The notes under the pieces are model-generated. The model was not told the DNA's origin. It saw only the letters and a list, made by a program, of their open reading frames with translations, and ran no database searches. The translations under genes were made by a program, and so were the position numbers. Positions 17,809-26,613 of a DNA stretch of 26,613 nt are shown in pieces. The stretch is from Mitosporidium daphniae (Eukaryota > Microsporidia): the NCBI RefSeq assembly GCF_000760515.2, contig NW_013546156.1, positions 1 through 26,613 on the forward strand, given 5' to 3'. The first letter of the stretch is position 1. Each line of letters starts with the position of its first letter.

Positions 17809-20442
17809 ATGACCGTACCTAAATCAACTGAATTTTTCACAACGTTTCGGATTTGTATGCTTTCTGAAGGATATTTTACTATTCATCATGGCCATCGGTC
17901 AGCTCAAAAGGTTTCCGGACAGTCTTCGTTCGAAACCATCCCTGATGAGCTTCTCTCCGAGGCTTGTGAGAGGTTGGAAATCCTTGCACGAGAAAAGGCG
18001 TCCAACCATAAAGTCAGTGTTTGCTTTTCCAAAGACTTTGATATGAACTCTTACGATCCGTCTTCGCGTTTTTTGTCGAAAATAAATTCAATCTCGGAGC
18101 TTTCATCTTCACAATCATGTGAGGATTTGGATAAATTTGTTTCCATCACCTTGTCTGGCTCTTCGGCGGCATCAATTGAGTCGTGTCAAAACGAGATCAT
18201 TCAAGAGGCTATTTTGAACGTTGGCGAAAAATCGCCTTTATTGTCATACAGAAGGCTTCCTTTGCTTCAAGTTGGAGACTTTTCCAGCGAACAGAACCAG
18301 CAGGTCAGGGTAAGCAAAACTCATTTGACCCTGTTTTCGCCTGCAAGCTTGAACCATTTGCATTCACGTCAGCTATATGCCAAAATGCTGAAAGGCAAAG
18401 GATATAAAGCATTTGTGTCGGAGCTTCCAGTTGATGGATTAGTCCAGCTTTTGGTCCATTCTGGGCCCTATCACCTTGCTCTTCAATCTTTTCTTTTTGA
18501 AAATAGCGATGTCCACATCCTTTTGCCGTGTTCTCTGATTTTGTCCTCCAATGCAGACCAGCTGATAGTTTTGGAAAAGGAAGATAGGGCCGATAAAGTT
18601 GCAAAAAAAGCATCGGCGGACTTTCTCAAGGCGTCAAAGAAAGTGTCAATTGCATCCAAAAAATTGGTCTTCGACACAGTTGACCTATTTTTCATCCTAA
18701 ATTCTGCAGTTTCAAAGGCCAAGTTGGTTGATCTCTTATTTCGTCACGGCTGTGTGCTACGAATATTTGAAGCACCAACCAACCCATCCAAGAAGCATTG
18801 TTTGACGATTTGTTTATATGGAGGCTCTATGGATATCATTGAAGAGGTTTCGCGAGAAATATTCACCCTAATTTGCCAATCCTCCAGCCATTTTGAAGCT
18901 TCAGGCACCAATTATAGCATTTCAGTTAAAAATGCGGGCGGCTTTTGTTCCGTGTTAGATTCGGAGAATATCAACGATCCTATTTTGATCCAATTTTCTG
19001 GCGTTCCTTCTCAAGCCTTCCACGCGGGCGAACCGAATTTATTGACCATCAATTCCCTAGTTTGTAAAGGAACAAAGGATTGCTTGCTCAAGACTTTATC
19101 GAACATTGAGCCGCTCTTTTGCCAGTCAAGTATTTTTTCTGCCGATATTTTTAATTCGTCGTATCAAGACAGGCATTCATTGCTTTCGAAATCATTGAGC
19201 TACTTGTCGCTCGCCAATTTATCGATCGATACTTGCTTTACATACAGAATTGGGACGCTCTCCCTTGATTGCGAATTTATTTCCGGAAAAAAAGACGGAA
19301 AGTTATCAAAGATATCTCGAGGCACCGGATGTCAAGTTCTGATGGACGTTCCTCAGGGCTGGAGAACCGACATTAAAATCACATCTCAAAGCCTTCCTTT
19401 GCTGGTGAAGGCGGTTGAAATGCTCGAGGGTGAACTCCCTGCATCGTTGTCGTTTTTCGTTCCCGATCATCATCACAAAAGAATTATCGGACACGGAGGA
19501 AAGCACATCCAGAAATGGATGAAGCTGTTCGGAGTTTATGTAAAGTTTTCCAACAATAATACCGGCAATAGTAACCCGATTATTTTAACCCATCCAAACG
19601 ATGGCAAGAAGGGGGCCGGGGGAGCGGGGAGCGACATATTTTTCCAAAATATCCGGCCAAACGTCCTTATTCGAACACCAGCAAAAAATATACATGCTCT
19701 AGCTCAGATGAAATCAGCCATTCTCGACTTGGCAGGCGAGGAAGACCAAACTCTGGGTGTGTTTGCGAGTCACAGCCACAAGACGGCTGAAGCTTCAAAT
19801 TCTTTTTTCATCCCATCACTGGTACCGGAGGTTTCTATTACCGGGAACACTGCGAGTTCGCTCCACTTTTACGTTGCACTTTTAAAACAAATTGAGACCA
19901 CCTCCGACTTTGATGCCAACCAGAGGAGCATCAAAACTGCCAATGTTGACGTGCCAAAGCCAGAAATCTGCCAATATCCGCATGATTTTTACCTTCAAGA
20001 GTGTGTAGAACAGGAGCTTGAAGCATCTATTGAACTATTGTTTGAAGACGGCGGGCTAGATTCGATTAGCTCCTTCAAATTATCAAAGTCGAGTCTTTTG
20101 GCGATGGAAAATCTTGGAGCAAAAAATGCAAATAGCAGTGTGAATGACACCCGATTCAACCTGAAAGACTTTTCAATGACCATCAATGCAACTCCAGCTC
20201 CAGCTCCAACCCCATTCCAATCTCCATCCTCCTCAAAGTTCCCCGCAATATCACGGCCCGCATCAACAACAGTCCCTAATACCATTTTTCCATATCCATT
20301 TTCCATAGCTAATCGCAAGGGTGAAGACTATTTCCACTGGGATTCTCTCCTGGGGTTTGGCAGGGCGTCGATGTCATTGGGAGGGACCGTCTCACCTATC
20401 TCCTCGACTCGGATTTCGTCATCCCCAATCCGACCTGTATAA
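17809..20442 (+). CDS. Large KH-domain RNA-binding protein
   Basis: An uninterrupted 877-residue frame from ATG 17809. The clearest motif is a KH domain at about residues 545-600: FVPDHHHKRIIGHGGKHIQK with the GHGG loop (GxxG, residues 561-564), followed by WMKLFGVYVKFSN, a form typical of fungal multi-KH proteins of the Khd4/Bicaudal-C-like sort. Further divergent KH-like repeats probably precede it: residues 60-140, 170-240 and 290-370 show similar length and spacing but poor GxxG loops. The C-terminal 120 residues are low-complexity Ser/Pro/Ala. It likely binds mRNA and controls stability or translation; targets are unknown. This is the only long gene here with no detectable intron. Confidence 0.78.
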   Translation: MTVPKSTEFFTTFRICMLSEGYFTIHHGHRSAQKVSGQSSFETIPDELLSEACERLEILAREKASNHKVSVCFSKDFDMNSYDPSSRFLSKINSISELSSSQSCEDLDKFVSITLSGSSAASIESCQNEIIQEAILNVGEKSPLLSYRRLPLLQVGDFSSEQNQQVRVSKTHLTLFSPASLNHLHSRQLYAKMLKGKGYKAFVSELPVDGLVQLLVHSGPYHLALQSFLFENSDVHILLPCSLILSSNADQLIVLEKEDRADKVAKKASADFLKASKKVSIASKKLVFDTVDLFFILNSAVSKAKLVDLLFRHGCVLRIFEAPTNPSKKHCLTICLYGGSMDIIEEVSREIFTLICQSSSHFEASGTNYSISVKNAGGFCSVLDSENINDPILIQFSGVPSQAFHAGEPNLLTINSLVCKGTKDCLLKTLSNIEPLFCQSSIFSADIFNSSYQDRHSLLSKSLSYLSLANLSIDTCFTYRIGTLSLDCEFISGKKDGKLSKISRGTGCQVLMDVPQGWRTDIKITSQSLPLLVKAVEMLEGELPASLSFFVPDHHHKRIIGHGGKHIQKWMKLFGVYVKFSNNNTGNSNPIILTHPNDGKKGAGGAGSDIFFQNIRPNVLIRTPAKNIHALAQMKSAILDLAGEEDQTLGVFASHSHKTAEASNSFFIPSLVPEVSITGNTASSLHFYVALLKQIETTSDFDANQRSIKTANVDVPKPEICQYPHDFYLQECVEQELEASIELLFEDGGLDSISSFKLSKSSLLAMENLGAKNANSSVNDTRFNLKDFSMTINATPAPAPTPFQSPSSSKFPAISRPASTTVPNTIFPYPFSIANRKGEDYFHWDSLLGFGRASMSLGGTVSPISSTRISSSPIRPV

Positions 20443-20510
20443 TATGAAGCCCGTTTATATAAAAATAAATTAGTTAATTACGAAAAATTTACAATTGTTT
20501 ATTTACTGCC

Positions 20511-21724
20511 TCACCTGAGAAACTTTACAATAGCTCCGATGATTGCCAAAAGAAAAAGGGCATACATGGTGACGAGCCAGTTTTTCCCATGCGAAAGTTG
20601 ATATTGTTCAGTCTGTGGTAACAAACACAAAAATACCTTTGAAAAGGCAATATTGGCTGCCTTCAGGTGCCGAAGCGATGCCTCAACATTCAAGTCAATC
20701 CTGTCTATCATGTTGCCCTGATGCGATAGCATCTCCGTCATCGCATGCATCGCGCTGAGAATGTCAAATAGCTCCCGGTGTATTGTAGTCACGGCGGCAA
20801 GATTGTTATCGGACGCCTTCTAAAATAACATATGTCGCATGGCTATCATTACATATGAGAGAAGAAGGCTCTGGTGTTGGGAACCTCCAGTATGGGATAA
20901 TACGTTAGAGTTGTAAAGGGGTTCTGAATGTCCACTTTCCGGAATGGGCATGGATTTGTACGTGCTGCTGCCTTTGGCAAGGAGCTCTTTGGAAGAGGAA
21001 ATGGTAAACTTTGTTTCAAGCTCTTCATATTCTGTGGATATTTCAGACAAATCAGCCGCATAAGCTTTGCATGCATTTGATAGCAGTTGCTGACATGCTA
21101 AATTTGACTGCGCTAGCATTCCTACATATGAAATCATATTCAGACAGGATCTAAATTCCTAGGAAACATTAAAGAGAGCACAAACATTTGTAAGCTGCAA
21201 TCTAAGTTCAAGTATCTTTTGGTCGTCAGAGGAAAAGTCACCAAATCCTATAAGGACCCTCTTGGAATATATTTGAGACGCAAGAGAAACTAGAAATGAA
21301 ATTAGCAATCAAAACAATGGAAATGCGTAGAATCAATGGGTAATTTTAGCGATCACACATAGATAGCTCAAGTGCCTTGGCCGGAAATTGAAGCAAAAAT
21401 TAAATCTACCTTTTGTCCGGATATTTGAAAGAATACTCTTGATCTATGAAAGGATGATAAAGAAGGGTATTGGCAATACTTGAATTAGGTAGGGATACCT
21501 AAAGTTAAAGGCAACGAAGCTGGTTACCATGGATATACGGAAGTATGGGAAGACTGAGAGTTTTTTTGGGACGCGTTATTTCTACTCCATGAAGACAACG
21601 AGGGGGTTCGTTCAAAAGAAGACTCATCGATCAACGGTTGACGTACATTGGAAATAGCAATAAAAGAGTCCCTATATTCACGGAACAATTCCCATCTTGA
21701 TCGGATGCGCGGATGTTGGATCAT
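20511..21724 (-). CDS. TLG2: Qa-SNARE of the TLG2/syntaxin-16 type
   Basis: Target SNARE for fusion at the trans-Golgi/endosome. The N-terminus MIQHPRIRSRWELFREYRDS has the R.R..LF..YR.S start typical of Tlg2/STX16. The SNARE helix is LFDILSAMHAMTEMLSHQGN followed by MIDRIDLNVEASL, with the zero-layer Gln. Joining across intron 20613-20636 gives AFSKTEQYQLSHGKNW then a C-terminal membrane anchor (LVTMYALFLLAIIGAIVKFL). Other introns are 20820-20852 (33 nt), 21159-21185 (27 nt), 21444-21479 (36 nt) and 21499-21527 (29 nt). Between about 21290 and 21440 the exon boundaries are unresolved; a longer intron of about 67 nt ending at 21291 is likely. An ATG at 21784 or 21844 could extend the N-terminus. 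Ends tail-to-tail with the KH gene, 68 bp apart. Confidence 0.8.
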
Positions 21725-22022
21725 ATGATATGTGTCGTTTATCGAAGTGGCATCAAAATGTTGGAGTAAAGGCGTGGCAGGCATAGTAGACAATATTGTG
21801 GGATTGCAGGCCTGCAGGATAAAAATTAAAACTTTTACTTCCATTACGTATAGCCAGTTTCTCCATTAAAATTAAATTCAAATTAAATTTCAACTTCAGC
21901 TCGGTACGCTATGGTGATTGTTGCTTTCTCAAAGTCAACGTGAAGACATACCGATGTTATTTAGGCAATTCAACTGCAGGAAGACAAGATGAACAACTAA
22001 AAATAAGCCCATAACCCTAAAG
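21725..22022. other. Spacer upstream of the SNARE gene
   Basis: AT-rich sequence with repeated AAATTAAATT near 21870-21890. No gene or RNA was recognised; it probably holds the SNARE promoter. Confidence 0.4.
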
Positions 22023-23113
22023 ATGCATTCAAAACTATTTAAAGCTTTCCCATATCTGGCTGATGATTATGCGGTAGCATCTTTTGGCATATGTTGGAAG
22101 CATTCTCAAGGTCAATTTAAACTTTGCCCAAACAGAATCATATGGAATATCAATAGGAGGGTAAAATCTTTTCTACATCTTGCATTGATAAGTGCTAGGG
22201 AGGCGTTAGGGTTTTCTATGTTTTATGTCGTGATAGCCAGAATTATGCAAGGGGACACTTGGGCTAGGGTTAGCCTTAGATTTTACTCGGCCATTTTTCT
22301 TCTACTACAAGAAAATCTGGGGTTGGGCGATCACTATGCGTTATTTTATCATAAAAATGCAATTAAATGGGATGAAATATCTGGTTCTTGCGAAAGGCTA
22401 TCAACAGACCGCTAGCTTGGCCAACCAGGTTTTCCTTAGGCGTAAATCGATACAGGCAGGTGGAGTTAATAATTCAATCTAAAATGGAAATATTTAAAGG
22501 GAGCTAATTAACGGATGTGTGCTGTGAAACTAAACCACTAACCACCGGATCAGCTATTACAAATGTACACCCGTAAGCTAAGTTGACTCGACTGGATAAA
22601 TTGCACTTGAAGGTGCATCGGAGGTGTGCAAAAACCAAGGAGATCCTTAAAAATCCCTCTCACTTTTTCTTCTCGCTTACGCTGATTAGCATCTATCATC
22701 TGGAAGAATCTGATTTGCAAGACATGCTCCAATATCTGGCATACTCTTTTGGAGCGATTAGTTCTATGAATTTTCTGGATAACAGCCCTGAGAGTCTGAA
22801 ACCTATGGTTTTAAGGGTTATCGCATCTTATGACCAGATCTTGCAGCAATGGACATACTTTGCAGGGAAGTTTAACAAGCCATATTGATTGGAGCTATTG
22901 AAGCCTATCAAGTTGCAGTTAAAACGCAGCACCAAGTACGATTTGAAAAACGTTGCCATAAAAGCCAAGATTTTTAAAGGTAAATTGTACCTCAGCGTAT
23001 GTGCAAAGGACCCCAAAAAACGCTTCGATCTGAATCAGTTTAAGTTGCCTTTGCTTCCTAATGGTGAAAAAACTTGTAAGAAGATGAGAATTAAGCATGA
23101 CAAAGGGGCCTGA
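22023..23113 (+). pseudogene. Broken coding remnant of unknown family
   Basis: Two blocks look protein-like but are not joined. Block one is an ATG frame at 22023-22415 (130 codons). Block two is a frame from about 22583 to 23113, interrupted by one TGA at 22886-22888. Around the stop the text is continuous: ...WTYFAGKFNKPY, stop, LELLKPIKLQLKRSTKYDLK. Block two is Lys/Leu-rich with a plausible amphipathic helical pattern (HFFFSLTLISIYHLEESDLQ, SLKPMVLRVIASYDQIL). There is no ATG at its start. I recognise no family. Either a decayed lineage-specific gene, or a gene with introns I cannot place. Confidence 0.4.
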
Positions 23114-23600
23114 GTCGATCAAAAGGTCTTTGTTGTGTTTTCTACTCAAAGCAGCAATGCTTTGATGCGCAAAAATGGGACATTTTAATAAATTTTTTGT
23201 TTGACACATGTTTTGTGTGCATTGGCCCCAAACTTACGACTCATACAAATGGGGAAGCCCACAATTTTCAACACAAGTGAATAAAAAATCATGTCAATGA
23301 GGACATTAGTGCAAGCATGCATCTCGATGCGCATATAAAAACCTACTCAGATTTAGACACCTTCTTATTAACAGTCTGCCTTGTTTATTTGTTCCTATTT
23401 CAAAGTTGATAACACGAATAAATGGAAGCGCTAAAACCAACTCTAAATAAAGGCAATGTTGATTGCATCTTATAGCCTGGTTTTATAGTAACTCGTCCAA
23501 ATAGACATGCATCATATTTGGACAGATGGTTTGGATTAAGCCAAAACTAGATCGATTTAATGGTGCTATTATATTTTCAATATTCAAGTGCATTGAGGTT
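23114..23600. other. Gene-free stretch in the relic zone
   Basis: No open frame with recognisable content, no tRNA, no tandem repeat. It separates the broken plus-strand locus from the kinase pseudogene. Confidence 0.45.
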
Positions 23601-23639
23601 AGGGTGAAAGATACCTTTCCGCATCAAATAGACGAAAAA

Positions 23640-25185
23640 GAAACCGCAGGAGAAAGAGACCAAATATCCCCAATGAAAGCGAAGACCGCGCTTTTAGAAG
23701 GCGCCATTCCAAAGTTGAAAAAGATTTGCGAAAAAATTGGAGTCTTGCCTTGATGTCGCTATGAACTAAAAGGGTTTCTTTTGTCACCAAGTCTTGTAAA
23801 TTCTTGTTCCAGCAAATTGAATGTTCAGGAATGATATAAAACATAAAATTATGTGAAAAAACCATGAAAGACCCCGTTCTGGTCCCTTGTACACCTGGCT
23901 ATGTGTGGGGACGAGGGAGCAGAAGAAGCTACTACGGATGTTGCAGAAAACCAGTGCATTGAAGAATTGAGCTGTTCCTTTCTGCTTTTCTTGCCAATGG
24001 AATGGCTTTTAAATGTGATGGGGCAGTGAAAAACAAGCAGTTTTGCATGAAAACTGAGCGCCGTGGATACATTGCAAAGATGTTGATGATGTGAACACTG
24101 CAATCATGAATTGTTTTCAATTGAGATCTCTTTTACAGGTTTCTTCCGAATAACAATTTTGCACCTTTTAGCACGAGATGATGCGGCGATGATGGTGTTG
24201 AGAGGCCCTGCTCATGAGAGGGATCCGGTGTCTGAATCCAGATTTTGAATTTTCCAAGCGTCGTCTTGTATGCCTTTTGAGAAGAAACCTTCAAAGATAG
24301 CGGAGAGCAAAATTAATGTGCGGAAGGGTCTTCAATTGTAGCATTTGAAGCCTGTTTGCAGTCAATATGTCAAAAGTGGATGATTACAAATGGACGCATG
24401 CTGTTGGATTTCTGCAGCCGTTGCTCGAGTATGGGGATCCTCTAAAAAGAGAGCAGCTAGAAACGAAATGTCGTTTTCTGAAACCCGTCCGGCCAAATCA
24501 CTAAAAGAATCGGAGCAGACTGAAAATTTCGAGTCCGGAATTTGTATGCAAGTGTGCCAAATGACTAAATATCAATGGGCTATCAACACTGGGTCGCTCA
24601 AGCCAATTTACTCTCACTAAAAGATAAAATAAAAGCCAATTCAGGGCTAAATATGCCGGTGTTCCACAGTCCATTGGATAGGAGTCGGCGATAAAGTTCT
24701 CCTTGGCGATTGAAAGCCCAAAACCGACCGGTTTATGTATGCAAATTGAAGGGATAAGCTTACAGCGGTCACGCAGCCCGTTTTTTGGAGAATTTTTGAA
24801 AGCTTAATATATTAATGGAGAATCCCATGTCGATGCGTAAAGGAAATGCCCGCTGCAATTGAGAGCAGATATGCTCTGACTTTTGCTTCGCATAGCATTC
24901 CGCAAGAGTCAAAAAGATGCTGTGAACGCGTTCCTCGCCATACACATTCGCTAAAATTAAATGGGTGATTTTTGGATTTGGCCTCGCGCTCAACAATTGA
25001 TGGGTGAAGCCTCATTTTCAATGTCGATGGCTGAGGACGTGGATATCTAAATGATAAATCGCTACGTGCTACCAGCTCAAGGGAAAAATTGAAAGTATCT
25101 GGAAATTGGTGTCTTCAATAAACCTTTGACGAGGAGCCGCACGCAATTTTACCAATCAGGCGATAGGTGCGGCCATCAATTGTAT
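23640..25185 (-). pseudogene. Decayed Ser/Thr protein kinase (polo-like in parts)
   Basis: Read on the minus strand in shifting frames, this region keeps a protein kinase in order: glycine loop RLIGKIACGSSSKVY (25115-25180) followed at once by a stop; LHPSIV (near 25000); KVRAYLLSIAAGISFTHRHG then ILH; a stop plus Tyr where the catalytic Arg-Asp should be (24809-24814), then IKLSKILQKTGCVT; GFGLSIAKENF with Gly for the DFG Asp (24717-24725); CGTPAYLA followed by a one-base loss that breaks APE; PIDI, stop for the invariant Trp (24565-24567), SFGTLAYKF; and a C-lobe end FLEDPHTRATAAEIQQH (near 24400). A further segment at 23670-23865 (SICWNKNLQDLVTKETLLVH ... LEWRLLKARSSLS) weakly resembles a polo box. 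With HRD, DFG and several frames lost, no active kinase can be made. The original family is most like PLK; the polo box call is tentative. Confidence 0.8.
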
Positions 25186-25310
25186 GCGACAAGATCAAAT
25201 AATTTCAATATCCAATTTATTAAACCCTAAATTTTCAACCAGCTTGCCTATGATTCCTACGCCCCAGGCTCAACAGGCACAGTATGATTAGATGATACGT
25301 TGGTTTGATA

Positions 25311-26613
25311 TCAAAAAGTAGAATTCACGTTATAATTCTTTTTACAGCAACAAAATATGCGGAAAAATTGCGTATTGCAGAAAAACTTGGCTAATTTTTC
25401 GTATAATCCTAACCCAGAAAATGCCATAATTAGCGTGAAAACAGCGAAAAAGACACTAGAAATGAGAAATGCAAACACATTTAAAGAGGAAAGAATCTTA
25501 GTTGTGGTAAAGGTAACTAGGAAAGCACATAACCAATTTAAAGTATATCCAAACGGATTATAAGCATTCTGAAGGCTTTTGGGTAGGATTTCTGGAGTAA
25601 TCATCCAAGGGCTAGGTCCAAATCCAAATGAAAAACAAAAGATAAAGCAGAATGCAGTAGCAGATTTTATAAGCGCTATATTTTCCAAGAAACCAGGGAA
25701 AAAAACTAAAAACAAGATTAAACATACAACTCCACTAATTAAAATGATAGATTTTATATCAAAATGATTCACTAGATTGCCGAGACAATTATTGCATGCA
25801 TCTTCCGAGTCTTTTAGAGCCTCAATTGCAACATTCAAAAGAGTTCCAACGAAATTTGCAACACCCAAAACGATATAAATATTCGGCGAGTCGGCAAATA
25901 TCTCTTCTGTGTATGAAAAATATCCGCTAATAGAAGAGAACTGTTGAAACATATACAAGCAGACGAAAAGTATCAAATTTTCAAATATTTTTCCAAAACC
26001 CGCATTAGGGTCAGAGTCGAGGTTAGAGTTAGTCTCATTATTATCAAGGCTAGGGCTAATACCATTCAGCTCAATGGTTTCTTGGATGTTTGGGTTAGGG
26101 TTAGAGTTAGAAAGAGAAATAAAAAGACGACAAACTGCCAAAACGCTAAATAGAAATGATAATAATGCATTTGCGGCATTAAAGTTCTTCCACGCAGAAA
26201 AAGATCTATTGAGAACATACTGCTTCAGGAGTCCAGAAAAAAGTATTCCTGCTGCAATACTTAGTTGATAAGAGATTTTAAATCTCTTGGCTATAGCCTT
26301 AGAATCTGAATCCATGAAGAAACGGTTATAGGTAACATCAGCGACTTTTCTAGAAATCCCAATACCCATTCCAAAAAAAAAACGCCCAAAAGCTAGAATC
26401 TTCCAATTGAAGGAAAAAATTAAAATCGTTGTTCCAGTAGCGAATAATATTGAACACAAACAATTATACCCTTGGATGTTCCATTCAGGGGCAAAAAATA
26501 TGCTAATAAAAGATGCAAGCGCTCCGCCTAAATAAAAAAAAGAAACAGCAACAGAACGTTCTATCTCAGAGCCAACTTTGAAACTAAAAAACGAGTTATG
26601 TATATGTAAATAC
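25311..26613 (-). CDS. Sugar-porter family MFS transporter (5' end beyond window)
   Basis: Membrane transporter of the major facilitator superfamily. The frame is open to the right edge (about 434 codons seen), so the real N-terminus lies outside. Family signs: FYLGGALASFISIFFAPEWN (first helices), FGRFFFGMGIGISR (family GR...G.G.G), GYFSYTEEIF (family YYS..IF) and GFGPSPWMITPEILP followed by NW (family G.GP.PW...EI.P). About ten further hydrophobic segments are present. The usual PETKG is not seen; the protein ends in a Cys/Lys-rich tail. The central loop is Asn/Pro/Ser/Asp-rich and coded by telomere-like repeats. It is intron-less and more AT-rich than the housekeeping block, unlike most neighbours, suggesting an expanded or acquired family. 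Substrate unknown, hexose plausible. Confidence 0.82.
   Translation of the reverse strand, partial: YLHIHNSFFSFKVGSEIERSVAVSFFYLGGALASFISIFFAPEWNIQGYNCLCSILFATGTTILIFSFNWKILAFGRFFFGMGIGISRKVADVTYNRFFMDSDSKAIAKRFKISYQLSIAAGILFSGLLKQYVLNRSFSAWKNFNAANALLSFLFSVLAVCRLFISLSNSNPNPNIQETIELNGISPSLDNNETNSNLDSDPNAGFGKIFENLILFVCLYMFQQFSSISGYFSYTEEIFADSPNIYIVLGVANFVGTLLNVAIEALKDSEDACNNCLGNLVNHFDIKSIILISGVVCLILFLVFFPGFLENIALIKSATAFCFIFCFSFGFGPSPWMITPEILPKSLQNAYNPFGYTLNWLCAFLVTFTTTKILSSLNVFAFLISSVFFAVFTLIMAFSGLGLYEKLAKFFCNTQFFRIFCCCKKNYNVNSTF
26004..26110. repeat. Telomere-like TTAGGG/TTAGAG repeats inside a coding loop
   Basis: On the plus strand 26091-26110 reads TGGGTTAGGGTTAGAGTTAG, and 26004-26032 has degenerate forms (TTAGGGTCAGAG, GGTTAGAGTTAG). 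On the coding minus strand these give the Asn-Pro-Asn and Ser-Asn-rich loop of the transporter. Confidence 0.7.

Noticed and set aside
23526-23753. Plus-strand ORF of 75 codons
   Set aside because: It lies antisense to the polo-box-like remnant of the kinase pseudogene and has no motif of its own.

Overview
The window looks like nuclear DNA from a compact, intron-bearing eukaryote close to the base of Microsporidia or the Rozellomycota. This is inferred from gene content and layout; no search could be run. Every confident housekeeping gene is eukaryotic. Spacers are often 6 to 50 bp. Most genes are cut by GT..AG introns of only 22 to 36 nt. I place 45 of these by restoring conserved protein motifs across them. 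The mitochondrial genes (bacterial-type GluRS, ribosomal protein bS6m, cardiolipin synthase, NFU1) indicate an organelle that still translates and has an energised-type membrane. Canonical microsporidia have lost these, so an early-branching lineage such as the Mitosporidium type fits best.

Layout from left to right. TFB2 (TFIIH, cut by the left edge) and RIO2 diverge from a 34 bp spacer. From 2.4 to 4.2 kb lies a sparse stretch with a secreted acidic repeat protein and weak ORFs. From 4.2 to 21.7 kb is a dense housekeeping block: a free EMAPII-type tRNA-binding protein directly after GluRS (9 introns), a LYAR-type zinc-finger protein, PCH2, cardiolipin synthase, an NSUN-family RNA methyltransferase, a short PI31-type proteasome regulator, dephospho-CoA kinase, NBP35, NFU1, a possible small membrane protein, bS6m, CDC45, a long KH-domain protein and a TLG2/syntaxin-16-type SNARE. 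From 21.8 to 25.2 kb is a relic zone: a broken unknown locus on the plus strand, then a clear protein kinase pseudogene (polo-like in parts) on the minus strand. The right edge holds an AT-rich, intron-less sugar-porter gene cut by the window end.

Functional themes. Iron-sulfur assembly is represented by NBP35 (cytosolic) and NFU1 (mitochondrial), which are head-to-head neighbours sharing a 19 bp spacer. Mitochondrial maintenance is covered by GluRS, bS6m and cardiolipin synthase. DNA replication and meiosis are covered by CDC45 and PCH2.

No unmistakable new multi-gene system is visible. The most unusual signals are the ultrashort-intron architecture (with one GC..AG intron and two 27-30 nt in-frame interruptions lacking an AG acceptor), the kinase pseudogene that has lost its catalytic residues, intragenic minisatellites in CDC45, LYAR and the secreted protein, and telomere-like repeats inside the transporter gene.
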